Shown here piece by piece: positions 42,467-57,400 of a DNA stretch of 64,000 nucleotides. The stretch comes from Apoderus coryli. Taxonomy: Eukaryota; Arthropoda; Insecta; Coleoptera; Attelabidae. The stretch covers positions 20,356,293 to 20,420,292 of the forward strand of contig OU452203.1 of NCBI GenBank assembly GCA_911728435.2, written 5' to 3'. Position 1 is the first letter of the stretch. Each line of letters starts with the position of its first letter. A program made the position numbers and the translations under genes. The notes below the pieces were generated by a model. It had not been told where the DNA came from and made no database searches. It saw nothing but the letters and a program-made list of their open reading frames with translations.

Positions 42467-45400
42467 TCAAACCATTGCACTTTCGTGTTTCGATTTGTGC
42501 AGCGGTTGCAACTCCCTTTGCAGTCTGTCGATTTCGTTGTAGTACTCATGATCAGACTCCTCCTCACAACTTTTTTGCGGGATATAAAACGGCTTATGTA
42601 GTCCTGGTGTACTAGGTTCTGATGTAGACGCATGTACTAGTTCAGAAACTGTCGGTAAACCAACAGTCTGCTGATAACATGGCGTTGTGTCAGTACTCAT
42701 CAAATACTCTGGATTATCGATGTTGTTTCGATAGAAATCCGAATAGGTTCGTAAAACATTTGCCAGACTACCTTCATGATCATGAGGGTCGATGACATCG
42801 AGATAGGCCGAAGGTAATTGCGTTGATGGAGGTAAAGGTACTAAGTAATCATCTTCATCGAAAGGTAGTTCAAGTTTTAATGGTCCAACTTGAGCTTGGG
42901 CTCTGCCTGAGTCATACTCATCTGAGCCAATGTCTTTGAGTGAGTCTCTGCCGTATCGTAGAGTATTTGAGTCGGGTTGACTAATGCGGTGCGAAGGGTC
43001 TGATTGATTGTACCTGGAAAGTTAATAAAATAGCTAAATTAAGTAATCCAATATTTGAGGAAATATATGTAGCCTACCTCAACAGTCTTTGATTAAGATG
43101 ATTTTGTGTATTATGGAATCCAGACGCACTGCCATCTGAAGTTACTTGATGACCATTCGACGGCCAAAATTTGTCTGGAAGCGGAGATGAAGCCGTTGAA
43201 GACAGTGAAGGATGTAATGGTGCTCTAGATTTAGCTTGGAAGTAGTCATCCAGTTCAGATGTTTCTGAGTTCTCCATTGCTGAGGCGAGGCTTCTGACCA
43301 TATCTCGATCACTCTGATAATGTTAAATATTTAAATATATATAACGAATTGTTTGGTAAAATAATATCAACTTACTTGTGGGGTTCCTGACAAATGCAGC
43401 CTCATAAACCGATCGCCTGGTATCACCAAATATCTGCCTGGATCTCTAGTCATTTTGGCAAACTCGTCTTCTAACTCCTTGAATGACGGTCTGCTCTCAG
43501 CATCCAACATCCAACATTTGATCAATATAACATAAACATCGATTGTTGCTATTGATGGTTGAGGAAGTCGCTCGCCTTTCTCGAGAATTTCTGGTACATT
43601 ACGTGCTGGTATTTTATCGTAAGGCTTCCCACCGAAGGTTAACAGCTCCCACACGGTAACTCCGAAAGCCCATACATCCGATTTATGTGTGAAAATTCTG
43701 TGTTGGATACACTCCAACGCTAACCATTTAATCGGCATTTTACCACCTTCGGCTTTGTATTCTTCCTCGTTTGTGTCTAAAAGTTTTGCTAAGCCGAAAT
43801 CGGTTATTTTTACAACTGCGGGACTTTGTACTAGAACATTTCTCGCTGCTAGATCACGATGCACTAAACGTTTCTCCTCGAGATATGCCATACCGCGGGC
43901 TATTTGTGTGGACCAGTTTAGCAGAGCTTTGGAACCGATTCGATCTTTATTTTTCGTTACAAAATCTAACAAACATCCTAAAGGCATTAGTTGAGTTATT
44001 AACATCATCTTTGAAGTCATGCATACAGCGAGGAGTTGTAGCAAATTCGGATGATCAACTGTAGCCATAATATATGCTTCACTTAAGAATTCTTTGCTAG
44101 TATTTGCCCCTCCGTCTCGAAGAACTTTAATAGCAACTGGGATTTTTCCAACTGGCTGTGGATCATCGATCACCCAGTAGCCTTTGTAGACTGTACCAAA
44201 AGCTCCATGTCCTAACTCATCACCTTTGCGGAGTTCAGTCTCTTTAATAATTCGCAACTTCGCAAAGTTTGGTAGGACGTTACTTTGACGTAATGGTACG
44301 TTATCTTCTAGTCCAGTCAAAGCCATTGTCATTTTCATAGCGTTTTCTTTAAGCTTTTCCTTGCGCTGACAATAAAACACGAATGCTGTGACCATAAGGA
44401 TCACCAAAACTCCAGCAATTATACACGCAGTTGTAGTGAAAATATATAATTGGCTTCGTGCTGATGCAATTGGGATGTTCGGTTTTTCTGAGCAATAAGG
44501 ATCACCCTTTTCCGGAACAATTCTGTGACGGAACTCTCCCCCGCATGCTGCTACGCATCGAAAAGTCTTGTTCACATCAACGCTATTATTATCGTAGATC
44601 CTAAAGTTTTGACACGTAATGCAATTCTCTGGACCAGGTCCTGTACAACCGCGGCATTGGGAATCGCATGCAATGCATTCGTGCGAAGTTATATCTGGAT
44701 AATGATCGAACACGCATTCGTCTTCGCATTGTTCGCCTTTTTTGAAACTAGCACATTTGCAAACTGATGTGTGGAATCCGAATCCAGAACATTTTGTGCA
44801 TCTGGAATGAAATTAGGAATAATTTCAATTTGAAAATGAAAATATTATAAAGTGTTACCTCTTGTGACATTTTCTGCATACACCTTTCACTTCCAAAGGT
44901 TTTTGACCATCATTATTGAGAGGATCTACATATTCCAGGAAGTATCGTTCGGGACACGAGTCGTTTTTGTGCAAGCAAACCGGTGTGGTAGCGTTTTCGT
45001 ATAAAATAGCAAATTCACAGGAATTACATCCTCCAGGACCTACGATGTTCTTTGAACCTACAAGCAATAAGTTTATTTTATTTTTTAAATTTCTTTGGTT
45101 TTGGGAAGGACAATATTTCTTACCTGTACAACCGTCTACACATGTTGATGAGCAATGCTGGCAAACATTATTGCTGTCAGCAAATTTATTAGCAGGACAG
45201 TTCGGTACACAAAATGGTCCATCTCTAAAGTTCTTGCATGATTTGCAATGGTTTGCACCAGGACCCACACAGAACGATCCACATTCCTCATGACAGTGTC
45301 TACATTCGTTATGCTCCGCTCGATAGATTCTAGAAAAAGCAGATATTTTACAACTTTTTAACTAGCGCAAACTCCTCTAAAAGAAGGTTAATTGTATCAA

Positions 45401-48400
45401 TTGGAACTTTCATCATTACATAAACATAAACTATGTCTTACCCTGGTAGAATGCTGCAATTCTGCAAGCACTGTCCTGCCAATTTAAAATGAGCACATGA
45501 CAAACACTGATCGGGCATTGCTCCCCAACATCCATCGGTACTACATTGATTATCACAAACTAATCCTTTCGCTTTACACGTGGATGGATCACTATTGTTG
45601 GATAGCATCAATACATGCTCTTTGCTTCGTCTAATTTTCGTCCAATTTATACTTTCCGCAAAGCATAAATGTTTATTTTCTAAAATCGCCACTGTACCCA
45701 TGTTGATTTTCTTTAAAGAACGCAGTTCTAACGATTCCAGTGAAGTTTTTACGATATAAAGTGATGCAGAATATTCGTATAAAGCTCGGCCTCCAATAAC
45801 TTCAAGATTTCGGAAATACGATAGGTTTTTAAATCCTGGATGATATGCCTGAATGTTTACAAATCCAGTGACTTCTTTTAATGTACTGAATACTTGTAAG
45901 CGATCTGGATGCATTTTAGGATATCTCTCGCCAAACGTGTAATTAGCGAAAACGTGTTGGAATCCTTGAAATGAATTTTCGAGTATCTCTATAGATCCCT
46001 CTATCACAGTACAATCTTTAAATGTATCGATATTTCCACTATGAATTATCACATCTTTTTCTATCGAACATGTTTTTGGACACGGACCATCACAAGGAAC
46101 GCACTCTCCGTCAACAGCTTTTTTCGTCGGAGGACACGTCCGAACACACGCTCCACTATCCTTTAATAAATGCTCAGGACATTTACGCACACACGTGGCA
46201 CCATACGCGTATTTCCCTTCAGGATTCGGTTCCCAAGAGTATGTAACTGAATTGTATCGCTGCATTGGAGGGCATTCCTGCTTGCACACTCCGTCGTCGT
46301 AAAAATTTCTGCATGCAATACAGTCACTTTGTTTCGGACCTGTACATCCACCTGCGCAGAACAAATGACAGCATTCCCGAGGATTGGGGCCGAAACATCT
46401 ACCTTGATAGCACTGTGGGCTGCAATATTCTTTGGAAAATTGTTGACAATTTTCTTTTCCCTCACCCCAACAACCTCGTTTGCAGTCTTTGTGGCATGGC
46501 GGGCAAGTTCGTTCAGGGGATGAAAAATTGTACACATAAATATGCGTTGCGTCTACATCTGTAATAATTTCCTTCCAATTAATTGTTTTAACATGACACA
46601 AATTGTAATTATTGAAATATCCAACGCTTCCCCGAAGTATGTCGCGTAGAGCTGGTAGTTCCAGGGTATACATTTTCGATAGCATTACAACGAGAGCTAG
46701 CTCCTCATCACGAACACTAACTTTGAACAACGTCCGTCCGCGGATGATTTGTAGGCGCGGCAATACTATTCGTTTAATATCCACATGGGAGATTAGAACG
46801 TAACCAGTCACTTCGCGAATGTACTGCAAAAAACTGAGATCAAAGTTTTCATCTTGAAGCCAGGTGAGTTCTAAGTTGCCGTCGACATACGTGCAGTTGG
46901 TGTAGCGGTCTTTGAGGTTTCTGTAGTGGTGTTCACGGTTTGACGGTACTGACATGCGGCCATTGGTTCCAATGCAAACTGAAAAAAGAAAAATATTAAA
47001 TTTTCATTTTCATAACGCATTTTGGAAGTCATGTTGTTAAAGCAGCATTTGCCAAAGTTGGCGGATTCATTAGGTTTAGTCACATACCCTGTAACTTCCT
47101 TAATAAGTGAGTTTTCAGAGTGAATAAAAAAGCAAATTGCTTACAAAAGATCAACCTTTAATTTGCCGTTATCGAGTAATTTCTAATTTCATTCGTTCTA
47201 TCCACAGATTGCTCCGAAAATTAACAAAGAAGAAAACTACTTTATTTTTACCTCTGTATAACATGACGTAAAAACCAATTGCCTAAAATCAACTATAGAT
47301 AGATTAGACCTGTTGTCTAAGAGTCAAGCTATATTTCTCAAAAAAAATCATCTCAATATGTTACAAGGTTCACTAGAAAATGGATGTTAAACTTTTGATA
47401 GTTCTGCTAATTTTGCCGGTGACTAGACCTAATGAAAGCGTGCCAAAATATTGGGTTAAAGAAACATGATCTCGTAAACTTATGTAAACATTTTAGTAAA
47501 ATTTCGATGAATTCATTATTTCTTCAAAGCACTGTTATGGCTATTCGTAGGTTATAATTTTAAAAAAGGAATGTGGCCACTAAAACTGTTTGAATGCATA
47601 AAATGAAAGAGAGACAGAGATGTAAGTATAATATTCAATATGTCTGTCACGATTACGTGTACTAGAATACAACAACTTGTTCTCCTACGTTTTCCAAAAC
47701 ACATTATTATGGGTAGGTATAGGTATACCTTAGCAGAAAATTCTCTTCTGGTTGTGATTGAGATGCACCACATAATATGCCACTTCGTTCGGAACAGAAA
47801 TTAGAGAAATACTGTTAATTTTGCCGACATCTCGATAATGTTCAATGGACAAAAAAAACTGGTGCTCCTGAGGCGCGAATAGCTCTCCATAAAGACATTT
47901 ATCTTTTTGTTTTCGGTTTTGCCGATATTGAAATGTAGTAAAAGCTAATTTTAACAGTATAAATTAAGTTTTTTTTAGTTTAGGCTTATTTTTACTCATT
48001 TTGCAATGTATATCGTACCTAATTTACGTTAAAATTAACGTTTACTACAATTTAATGCCGGTAAAAATAAAAGTTTAAAACTTTCCACTTATTTTATTTT
48101 TTTCATATATTTCTTTGAGTTTTATTATATTTATTAATAATAATAATACATTTATTTGCATTCAAATCATAACAACGTACAGATTAAGTCAGAATAGCAT
48201 AAATACATAACATAATAATGAATTGATATGCAAAATGGAGTTGAAAACAATTAAAAAAAAGTTCTAAGTTCAACCACAAAATTCATAACTTTAGAACCGA
48301 ATTTCTAATACGTCCGATCAATAACTGCACTCCTTATTCTAGCCTTTTACTACAATCAAAGTTTACTACTTTCCACAAAAAATCTGAAAGGAAAAATTAA

Positions 48401-51400
48401 ACAAAAAATCTATTTGAAATCCAAAAGTCGATTCCTGTATTTAAACTTAAAAGCTGTAACCCATAACTTTTTGAAGTCCTCTGGTATGTTATTGTATAGC
48501 ATATAAATTTGGTAAGTAAATTAAGTTTTGTTATTATTGTTGTTATTAATATTTTACCATCACATTTGGTAATCTATGGTATCTAAAATAACAGCATTGT
48601 GTTTCAAATCTGTCACTGCCACATTGTAGAGAAGAAAAAGTTGCTTTGAGGATGTGCTTTTGATATATGGATAATTTGTAGAATAAATTAAATAAAAACG
48701 AAACTTTGAATTTTTCGAAAGAATATTTTTATAGTTTCACGATGGCATTTTGTTGGTCTCATAAAAAATATGTGTCCCTGCCAAATTTAAACATACCCTG
48801 CTCTAACTATTTGCTATTAAGCGAGAGCCCGGACCTCCAATTTGTTTCCCGCAAACACCCTGTATATTTACAATTTGTTCTGAGGATGGTAATAGAGTTT
48901 GTTTATTTGCTCTGAATAAATATGCTCAATTACATCCAGATTTCAAAGTGCAAGTCGAGCACACAATTACTACGTTTGCTAAATTGCGAAACCTGTACTG
49001 AATTGCTAATAATGCCAAAGAAACTAACGTAAGCTACAGTTATGCCTAAACATTGTTTTTTTACCTAAGCTTAAAATTAATTAGAGCTTTTCGATTATTT
49101 TAACATTTAAATGGAGTTCATTTAAAACTGCTTTTTGTTTTGCACTTTGTGGTTCGAAAACTGTAACTGCATCTGCCTGATGTGTTATTCCATAAAAAAC
49201 TTACAATCAAAAGACTAAAAGCTGTGTTTTCTATTTAATTCAAATCTTGCGTTAATTTTGGGATATTTTTTAAAATATCTAGCGTTGAATGTTTAACACT
49301 TATACAAACTTAAGACTAGCCCCTTTAAAGCAGCGTCTGTAGGCAGACACAACAATAAAGTATAAGAAAAGGATACCTATTCAAAAATATTTCTAACCTA
49401 TTGTTATATGATCTTTTATACCTGGTAGAGTATTCAAAAGTCAATTATGTTCCGACAGAGAGAACTTTTTTCCGCCTGAGATCAATAAATTTAGTCCTTT
49501 ACACGCTCTTCATCAAAAAGAAGAGGCGTACCACTAAATGTTTTTGATTAGGTACTTCTCAACTATTTGAATAGTTCCAATTTATCATATTCTAGAAGTA
49601 GGATACGTATAAGTAACAAATTATTGGACTTTATTGAAGTATTTTCATCGAACAATAATTGTTATAGTAGAAATATATTTATTTACTTTAGTGCGCCACT
49701 GTCTCAATACAAGGGGGTCATTTCGTTATTATTTTTACCTGAATACATACTAAATATATTGTATGTAATAATTTTTGTGAAGTGGAAGCTGTGTTACAAG
49801 AAATGCCTACATTCACTTCGGTTATGGAAAGTTGATGTTGTTTAGCTGTACAATCTAATGAAATTACAATAACGGTTTTGTTGTCTCTATTTCATCCTAT
49901 TGTACTTTTTCCTTAATTTAATTAAACTACAGCAAAAATGTTTCGTTTATTAATTTTTGTAAATATATGTCTAAGTAAACAGCACAATTGAACAATGTAA
50001 CTAAGTGAGAAGCAATTCCCGTTATAAAAGAAGGACTGCAGTCAGCAGAAAAGTCGATGGCACTGAAATGTTCTTGCATGGCGCCCGTAATGCGAAATAC
50101 CTTTTCCATTATAATACCTGGTTGTACTTTTCTCTATACATGGAGATTTAATCTCACTTCTTCTCCGTTTTGCCAACCAAAGAAAATAGTATAATAAAAA
50201 AAGAACGGATTCTTGGTAATATTTGTTATGTTATTTGTGTATTTACAAATAAATTGTACTTACTAACTTCTTAAAAATCATCCCTTACACGCCAATCTTT
50301 TGAATTAAATATGCCCCGTTCAATTATACTCAGGGCATCAGAGGAAAAATAAAATTATGTTTTCTGGATCTGTGTAATATGGGTTTAAAATACTGTGCAG
50401 ATTATTTTGAAAATAAATATTCAAAAAATAACACCTTAGGCACAGTTGTCTTGGGTAGCGGTTTCGTAAGGATGTCTGGTAAATTATCATTACTGGAAAC
50501 ATGTACAACGTGAAGTTCTTCATTTTGAAGTTTCTCTCGAACAAAATGATATCGAACCTCAATATGTTTCGATCGTTTATGAAATTCTGGATTTTTAATT
50601 AATTTTATAGCACTCGCGTTGTCCATCTTCAAGATAGGTAGAGGCAACTCCTTGCGTAGAATTTCTTTAATCAGTCTTGATACCCACACCAATTCTTTTG
50701 TTGCTTCGCTACTTGCTATGTATTCTGCTTCAGTTGTGGACAGAGATACTGAACGTTGTTTCTGGCTCAGCCAAGATATGGCTGTTCCACAGAAACGGCA
50801 AACCACATCAGAAGTAGATTTTCGCGTTTTCACATCAGCAGCAAAATCTGCGTCACTAGAGAATTCAAGTGCGAGGGCTTGGTTTCTTTGATAGATCAGT
50901 CCAAAGTTCTTCGTACCACAAATGTATTTAAAAATTCGTTTAACTGCTTGCCAATCACTTTTCTTTGGATTTGCCATAGACTGTGAAATATAGTTTACAG
51001 CAAAAGCTATATCCTGCCTCGTTTTTACCGCTAAATAAATTAAACTTCCTACTGCAGACTGGAACTTTGTTTTATCCTCAAAACAATCTGATTCAGCATT
51101 TTGAATGATATATTTTTCTATTGGAACTGCAACTGGAAAAGCTCATTTAGGCCAAATTTATCTAAGATACGATCTACATAAGATTCTTGATTTATGGAAA
51201 TTCCGTGTTTCAATTGCTTAACTTGGATTCCAAGAAAACTAGTAACTTCTCCATAGGTTATCTGAAATTCTGACTCCCGTTTTATTTTAAATTCTTCTAT
51301 GGCACCCTCATCAACACTTGCGATTAAACCATCATCAACGTAAAAAGCTACAATTAACTTTTGTGGCTTTCTTCTAAAAAAATAGACATGGATCAGCTGT

Positions 51401-54400
51401 ACTCTGCATTAATCCAAGATTAGATAAAAATTCAATTAAACGCTGATTCCAACATCTTGGAGCTTGTTTTAACCCATATAAACTTTTATTTAACTTGCAG
51501 GCTTGATTAGTACCAGTTTCAAAACCTTCTGGCTGTTTCATATATTAATCTATTCATTTAAAAAACCATATAAAAAGCGGTTTTAACATCAAACTGTTTT
51601 AGAATTAAATTTTCGAAGGCTGTAACAGCTAAAAGTGTTCGTATAGTGTCAAATCTTGCTACGGGTGAAAAAGTTTCATCAAAATCAATTCCTTTCCTTT
51701 GAGAGTATCCTTTTGCAAGCAAGCTTTATATCGTGCAATACTCCCATCATGGTTTTCTTTGATCCTAAAAGTCCAACGATTGGAAATAACTTGCCTGCCA
51801 GGTAGTAGATTAACAAGTTTCCACGTGTCATTTTCTATCAAAGATTTCATTTCTTCGTCCATTGCAGCTTTCCATTCTTTAGAGCCATTTTTTGATTTCC
51901 ACTGTATCTTTTTTCATCAAAATGCAATGCTTTATCAAAACTCAAAATTAACTTTTTCCATAACTATCAAATTAATAGAGAACACCCTAACTGCATGGAG
52001 AGACAAACTCTGAAGTATTGTAAATCGTTTGGACATTACAATTATTGGCATGCAGAAATAGTTGACTAAAACTTATTCACATGGAGACAATTATTAAGAT
52101 CGTTATTCATTCTAGTTTTATTTTAATCCAGAGGGAAACGTTTTATATGTCTCAAAACTTCCGAAAATTCAATGTCAACAGCGCAAGTGATAACATCATT
52201 TTCAACCAGTGTGATAACTTTTCATTCCCATGTTAATTAGAAATAATTTAGCAATTATAATAACCTAGTTTTCAAATGGGTATATATTTAAATAAATACA
52301 TCAATAACAAATAATAAAACAATAGTAGCAAGTAGGAGGAATAATTATTAGAGAAGATATCATACTAATGAATAAGTATCTATGTTGCACAAATTAACTA
52401 GGTACACTGAGAACCCTAAAAGCAACTTTAAAAATAGAGCAATAACCTTCTTAAGTACGTATCTAATTTAAACCATACGTAGTTAAAAACTTTAAAAAAA
52501 ATATATAACAAATGGTATTGATATGCTATTAAAAATAAACGAAATGAGGAGGTATATAAAAAAATCTCGCCCGGACAATATTATCTAATTTACAACAGCC
52601 AATACAATATTAAAATTATTAAGGAATGACTAGTCAAAAATACAGTTTTTTATCTTCTTGATTAGTTTTCTTTCATGAACTAAAGGAGATACTAATTTGT
52701 TGAAAGCATTCTTGAAGTACAGGTAAAATATCAGCATTGTTCATGTAGGAAGTGTTAGTAACGATGGATCAATATCTGATGAATTCGAACGAAGAAATGT
52801 TTGTAATAAAGAATTGGAGATTATCTAAAATTACAAAGACCGATAGCTAGTAATTTTCCAATTTTTTAAAACACAATTTAACATTGGCTTTTGGTTCATG
52901 TACGCGAGGTTCTTATAACAGAGCAAAACGTAGGTACATTGTATTTTGTTATCCACGATAAAGAATCCTTTTATACAACCTTCATACTCATTATACGAGT
53001 ACTAAGTTTTTATAAATTAAGCTATATCTTTATTATTAATTTCGAATCTAAATACTAACATCTAGTTAATGTATTTTGTTTCCAAGCAATATCAGAATCT
53101 TTTGTATATATAAAAGTGCCGATGTTAAATTATGAATCTCATTACGTGAAAATGTGCTGACACGTTATTACAAAAATACATTTCACGGTTTCTTAAATGA
53201 TATGGTAATGGCTTTAGATGCCTGCCTACATAAGATATTCAGGTATCCACAATTAACTGTCTTTCACTCAAAGGAAAAAAAAATGGGAAAGTCATAAAGC
53301 TTATCAAATTTATAAATAAAATTGGTACACAAAAGCTCGTGAAACATTGTGTGTATGCGTACTAGTTTGATGATAAGGATTGAAATTGTCTAATGCGGAC
53401 ATATTTCCAAACTTCCGGTTTTTATTTATTTTAATTTTATTAATGTCAATCAGAAAATTTCATCACCTATGGATTTTTTATTTACCTTTGTATTACATTA
53501 CATCCTATTCAGCATTTTTTTAATAATATTTACTGTAAAATAATTTACGTTAACTTCCGTTTTGACGTAATTTCGTCAACTGGAATGTAATTGTTTGAGC
53601 TCTACTTAAATTTAATTCAATTCAAGCCAATATTTGACAAATAATATTGCTCAACAGTTTTCCTTTTTCCTTATGTGTAGGTACTTTCATTATGGTTGTC
53701 ATGAGTACTGCTCTAACTACAACTAAACTAAAGTCTCCAGTTGTGAAGGTTGAGAAATAGTCACAATCCTCACCAGTTTCTAGGCATGTTACTAAAACTA
53801 TTCAACAAAAATCAGAGCATTGCGCAGTATATATTTTTTTAATAATTTATTTGTTTTTTAAATAAATATTATAACAACGAAGTCAAGAGCGATAGAATCT
53901 AGTGTACTTATAGTATGTTATCTTAAAACAAATATCTATGTGGTTCACGCGATATTAGTTTACGTTAATAAATAATACAAAACCATATTGATAATTTGAT
54001 ATTTGAATAGAGGTTTTTGTATGGTTTATAGGACGTTATATTGAATTATTATAGAAAATATGATATTGTTACGCCTACAAGAAAAATATTTGTAGCGACT
54101 CCAATTTTAATATACAGGGTATCCCGGAAAATATGGGAAATCTCCTACAGGCCTTCCTTAGGTTCCTAAAGGGCACCGTTCGGTTTTTCTTGAATAACTT
54201 TTATACTATCACAAAAACTTTACATGAAACTAATTTAGCTTTTTTTGGTTTGGTTCTAGACCTTAACACCCTGTGTGATAAAGACTTAAAAAAATTAATC
54301 TGAGTAGCATGAACCTTCAAATAAAAAATGGTATTCTTGTTTATTGTCGATCGGATGAACCATTTTTGAGAAAAAAAAAAGAAATAACATATGCAGTGAT

Positions 54401-57400
54401 GGCAAGGGACGCTTCTCAAAGAAATCATTAAAAAAGTTAAGCTTTGAGTTGTTAATCAAAAAGTATTTTTTAATAAATTATTAATTGTTGAAAACTTTGG
54501 CAAGTTTGAGGGTTGGGAATAATATCAAACTTGAATTTTAATTTTAGAACTTGTTTACTTGCAAATTTCTTCTTCTTCTTCAAGTGCCTTGCCCTCTTCG
54601 AACGTTGGCAATCATTAGCGTTATCTGTACTTTGTCGATCGCTTGTCTAAAGAGACTTGCCGTAGTCACACCATACCATTGTCGCAAATTCTTCAGTTAC
54701 GATATTCTTCGACGCCCGGTTCCTCTTCTATTATATGAATTTGAAAAGTCCGTATTTTTCGTGTCCAAAGTATTCCCACTTTCATTCTTTAAATGTGACC
54801 CTCACTTCGACATCCTTTGACATTCTCGCAAGTACATCCACACTACGCACTCTGTCCATCCAGAATATTTCCAACGTCGATAAATCCAAATTTCGAAAGC
54901 TTCCAGCTTTTTACACATATCGTCTGTTAGAGTCCAACCTCAATCACATAATAGAGAATACTGAAGACGTAACAACGTAGCACTCAAGTGCGAACAAAGA
55001 GCTACACAGTTTGGTTCCAGTAAAGATTTACCATTATTTTGAGGTCTCTATCATCCAGGCCTACGTGTTTAAGGATTTCCATAAGCTTTTCATGTTTGCC
55101 CTTGCAAATTTCGAATAAGGAAATTGTGAAACTTGCAACATTTCATTCAACAAGGACCCTGTGACAATTTTCCAATATTTGAAAAATCACTATAATACGA
55201 TAATGAAGACATTATTTATGATCTTCAGAATTTAAAGAATACAAATATCTTTATTTCTACATATTTTCATGTAAAGTGTAATGACATTTCAGTTTAAATA
55301 CCACAACCGATTATAGTAAGAGATAATTTAGGTCAACTAGATAGAAATAATTCTAACCAAGCCTCTTTAAGAGACAAATTATTTCTTACGCGTGAACAAC
55401 TTGACTAAAGCAAATGTTGGTTGTGGGTATTTGGAGCTGTAAAAGAAGACAACTTTCATATAATTTGTTTACGTTAGTAATTAGAATAATGACATTTCAA
55501 TTTGTATGATGTATTTAATTTAAAGTAAATTTAGTTAAAAGTTCTGAGCTTACACATTTCCTATGAAAATCCGCATAAAACTTTATTATTAAGTATCAAA
55601 GTACAATGTTTGATACAAAGTTACATTGCAACAAAACGTTTCATGCAAATTTCCCATACTTCGTTATTAGCTAAAGTATTTAAATGCTGTGCGTGATCCG
55701 TCATGTGACAGTACAAATTAACTTCAACAGTTTAATGGGTAGACGAAAGAAAATCATGCATGTAAATTTTTATTTTTTCGCACAAACTGAATACACTGAA
55801 TAAAAATACATAAACAACATCTGAGCTGTGCATTTATCTTTTGTTTCCGCACGACAGAGTCTTTAGAAAGAGTCATAGACGTAGATGGAGGTTTGTAACA
55901 AAATTATTATAGCAACTTGAGTCGCAAAAATACACAAATTAAGGTTTTTATTGATTATTTGGCGTTTTTTTTTTCAATTTATTTGATTGATATTAACGAA
56001 GATAAGCTGTTTTTTATGTAGAATCTAACACATTTTTAAGTCTTTTGATTGTCAGTTTTTTATTGAATCATAAAGTACATCGAGCAAGTTCAAATTTTGA
56101 GGTAATTTTTATGAGTAAATATAGGATTTACTCATAGAGAAAAGATAATGTTTTGAAAATATTAAATTAAAATAATGAACGTTTACAATGAAATACAAAC
56201 AACTCAAAGTGCAGCTACGTAATTAATGAATTTATTTATTTGTTGTTTTTTATTTTACAGGGTGTCCAGGATTTTGTAGAAATCAAACGATAACTGATTA
56301 TTCAGTTCGGTTAATACAAGGCACATATCAATCAATTAGGAATTGAATTGTTTGTTACAATAGTTAGTTGGGTCAAAACTAATTTACATAAATACAATAA
56401 AAGCCGAAACGTTTGTTGTGTTTTTTACCCAATTTTCATACAATATCAGCATATTCATGATAGTGTTTGGTGAATTTATTTATTTTTTTTATTATATGGA
56501 AACAGTGTGACAAGGCAAAAGCTCTGTCATATCAAAAATCTACAAACAATAGTGCAATAAACTATATAAACAACGAATAAATTGTTTATGCATAATAAAA
56601 CATTAACGTTTTTAACATCGTAAATCTTTCGCTATAAAAATATCACTTTAGTAGTTCCAATATACTACATTGAGTAAAAATTACAAAAAAACACTTTTGT
56701 TTCATTTTTAAGTTCAGGATCGATTTCACTTTTCTACATTTTATGTTCCAATTTGAAGAAAACTTTAAATAGGTGATACAAAAAACTCATGCTACGATTT
56801 GCATAAAAGAATCAAAGCTATGAAGATTGTTCCAACGTTACTAAGCCAAAAAACCCGTAATCAAAATAAGAAAAGAAAGACAGAAATGGCTTAAGAATAA
56901 GCTGTTAGCTTCTGCAGTTCTCCATGAAGACACGTAGCCAGCACATTCTCTTGATAGAGATTCTACGTTGTTTGCCAGTATTAGACAGTTTGCTTTAATC
57001 ACCTCATATTTCACCATGAATTTTCTCTGCCAAAAGTAAATCTGTACTAAATTGAATAAGATTGTGGTGTATTTCCAGTTTTTCAAGAATTTTGCATGGG
57101 ATTCAAGAGAGGGAACGGTTCTCGTTGGTTTGAACAATGTTTTACGCCACATTTTGCATGGGAGAAACTTAAAAGAATAGACAAGTTTATTTTTTAATTC
57201 TGTTATTCTCCATATAAAGTTGTTTTGTATTGATGATAATTTTGAAGCCAATTAAAATGGGTCTTTTCACAACAATCAGCACTTAATGCTAAACATTAAA
57301 GATGAGTAGCATATGTTTAAGTCAAACACCAAGCTGTGAAAACAATGAAGATGCAATTTCCAAACTTACTTTTCCCTTTCGTCAGAAAATCCGCCTCTTT

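Noticed and set aside
45438..46560. Plus-strand frames opposite the Egfr extracellular exon
   Set aside because: They are antisense shadows of a strongly supported exon.
47379..47468. 29-codon plus-strand frame with a signal-peptide-like start
   Set aside because: Too short, inside an Egfr intron, no processing site or downstream exon; chance is likely.
56841..57251. 136-codon minus-strand frame next to Egfr exon 1
   Set aside because: No recognisable domain, and neither phase nor splice sites place it in the Egfr message; listed only as intron content.
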